64,000 bases of DNA from Butyrivibrio sp. GTDB lineage: Bacteria > Bacillota > Clostridia > Lachnospirales > Lachnospiraceae. Within the stretch, counting starts at the first letter, position 1, and each line of letters starts with the position of its first letter. The translations under genes and the position numbers were made by a program. The DNA is taken from positions 61,667 to 125,666 of the forward strand of contig JAEEXE010000003.1 of the NCBI GenBank assembly GCA_016291375.1, read 5' to 3'. The notes under the pieces were generated by a model that was given only the letters and a program-made list of their open reading frames with translations, did no database searches and was not told the origin of the DNA. Below are positions 63,421 to 64,000 of the stretch, one piece after another.

Positions 63421-63648
63421 TTAAACAATCTCCACATCAACCTTTATGTTCTCTCTGGTTGATGCTGCCTTAACAACAGCTCGTATAGCCTTAGCAATAC
63501 GTCCCTGTTTGCCAATTACCTTGCCCATGTCAGAAGGTGCAACATGAAGCTCGATCATAATATTGCGCCCATCTTTTTTCTCGGAAACAACAACTTCATC
63601 CGGATTATCTACAAGCGCTCTTGCGATTACTTCAACTAATTCTTTCAT
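63421..63648 (-). CDS. khpA: KH-domain RNA-binding protein KhpA (YlqC)
   Basis: Small RNA-binding protein. The start is ATG 63648 (GGAGG upstream), giving 75 residues with one KH domain and its GKVIGKQGRIAKAIR loop. In relatives KhpA pairs with KhpB and affects cell elongation and RNA handling. It is in its usual place after rpsP. Confidence 0.94.
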   Translation of the reverse strand: MKELVEVIARALVDNPDEVVVSEKKDGRNIMIELHVAPSDMGKVIGKQGRIAKAIRAVVKAASTRENIKVDVEIV

Positions 63649-63730
63649 TGTTTTACCTCCGGCATAAGTAATTATATGTATATAACATGATATACGGATT
63701 GCTCCACTTTGTGACACCTATATCATTCAA

Positions 63731-63976
63731 TTACTTGCTAATGCCGGCCTGTCTGAACAACTTTGCAACTGACTCAGTAGGCTGTGCACCGTTAGCGATC
63801 CACTTCTTTGCAAGCTCCTCGTTAACCTTAACTGTGCTGGGATCTGTGTTAGGATCGTATGTTCCGATCTCCTCGATGAACTTACCCTGTACAGGGAACT
63901 TAGAATCAGAAACGATGATTCTGTAGAAAGGAACCTTCTTCTTACCAATTCTCTTTAATCTGATCTTTACTGCCAT
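63731..63976 (-). CDS. rpsP: 30S ribosomal protein S16
   Basis: The 81 residues are a complete S16: [32 protein letters not shown] and [31 protein letters not shown] precedes the ATG. The upstream gene and promoter lie beyond the window. Confidence 0.97.
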   Translation of the reverse strand: MAVKIRLKRIGKKKVPFYRIIVSDSKFPVQGKFIEEIGTYDPNTDPSTVKVNEELAKKWIANGAQPTESVAKLFRQAGISK

Positions 63977-64000
63977 TTTAATTTTCCTCCATTTAATAAA

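Overview
The window reads as one contiguous chromosomal segment of an AT-rich, flagellated, anaerobic Firmicute. I infer Lachnospiraceae, close to Butyrivibrio or Pseudobutyrivibrio, from CodY, HemZ, the topA-codY-flgB order, a class I tetrahydrofolate riboswitch, BMP-type nucleoside uptake and SD-led genes with occasional TTG/GTG starts. Genus is not proven from this sequence. Almost all genes lie on the minus strand; only aroC, prs and tRNA-Thr(CGT) are on plus. No phage, IS element, CRISPR array or rRNA was seen.

Layout in plus coordinates (most operons read right to left). 1-5.4 kb: basal-body operon flgB-flgC-fliE-fliF-fliG-fliH-fliI, with fliI cut by the window edge. 5.7-8.7 kb: codY and topA. 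8.9-14.5 kb: a membrane GGDEF protein, hypB, hemZ, a secreted protein with two lysozyme-like domains, and a metallo-beta-lactamase-fold hydrolase. 14.5-17.5 kb: bifunctional rel, apt and tRNA-Thr. 17.5-17.7 kb: a 207-bp imperfect palindrome abutting the tRNA. 17.8-23.8 kb: serC-serA-DUF1015 followed by a branching-enzyme homologue that has lost its catalytic residues. 24-31.7 kb: leuB, a GT39-like membrane protein, ilvD, ilvB and an L,D-transpeptidase in one run. 31.9-34.7 kb: yajC, tgt and a VanY-type carboxypeptidase. 34.8-35.9 kb: aroC.

35.9-39.8 kb is a cassette-like stretch flanked by two nearly identical 18-bp-stem palindromes. It holds folT with its THF riboswitch, several small unrecognised membrane proteins and a decayed reading frame. 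39.8-45.6 kb: gpsA, plsY, der, a PDZ/radical-SAM DUF512 protein and a divergent PRPP synthetase. 45.6-49.7 kb: a two-component system and a YfiH/PgeF protein. 49.8-55.6 kb: yraN, an FlhB C-domain protein, a FliK-like protein, rnhB, lepB, rbgA, a second lepB and rplS. 55.7-61.9 kb: a nucleoside uptake and salvage operon (phosphorylase, lipoprotein, ATPase, two permeases, cytidine deaminase). 62-64 kb: rpsP, a KH-domain gene, trmD and rimM. trmD and rimM are in reverse of the usual order, and the nucleoside operon separates them from rplS.

The genes link nutrient sensing (CodY, Rel, THF riboswitch), amino-acid synthesis (Ser, Ile/Val/Leu, chorismate), motility, envelope work and translation. 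The items I rate most worth following up are the catalytically degenerate GlgB homologue, the palindrome beside tRNA-Thr, the DUF1015-serine association, the palindrome-flanked cassette, and the two-domain lysozyme-like protein lacking the expected glutamates.
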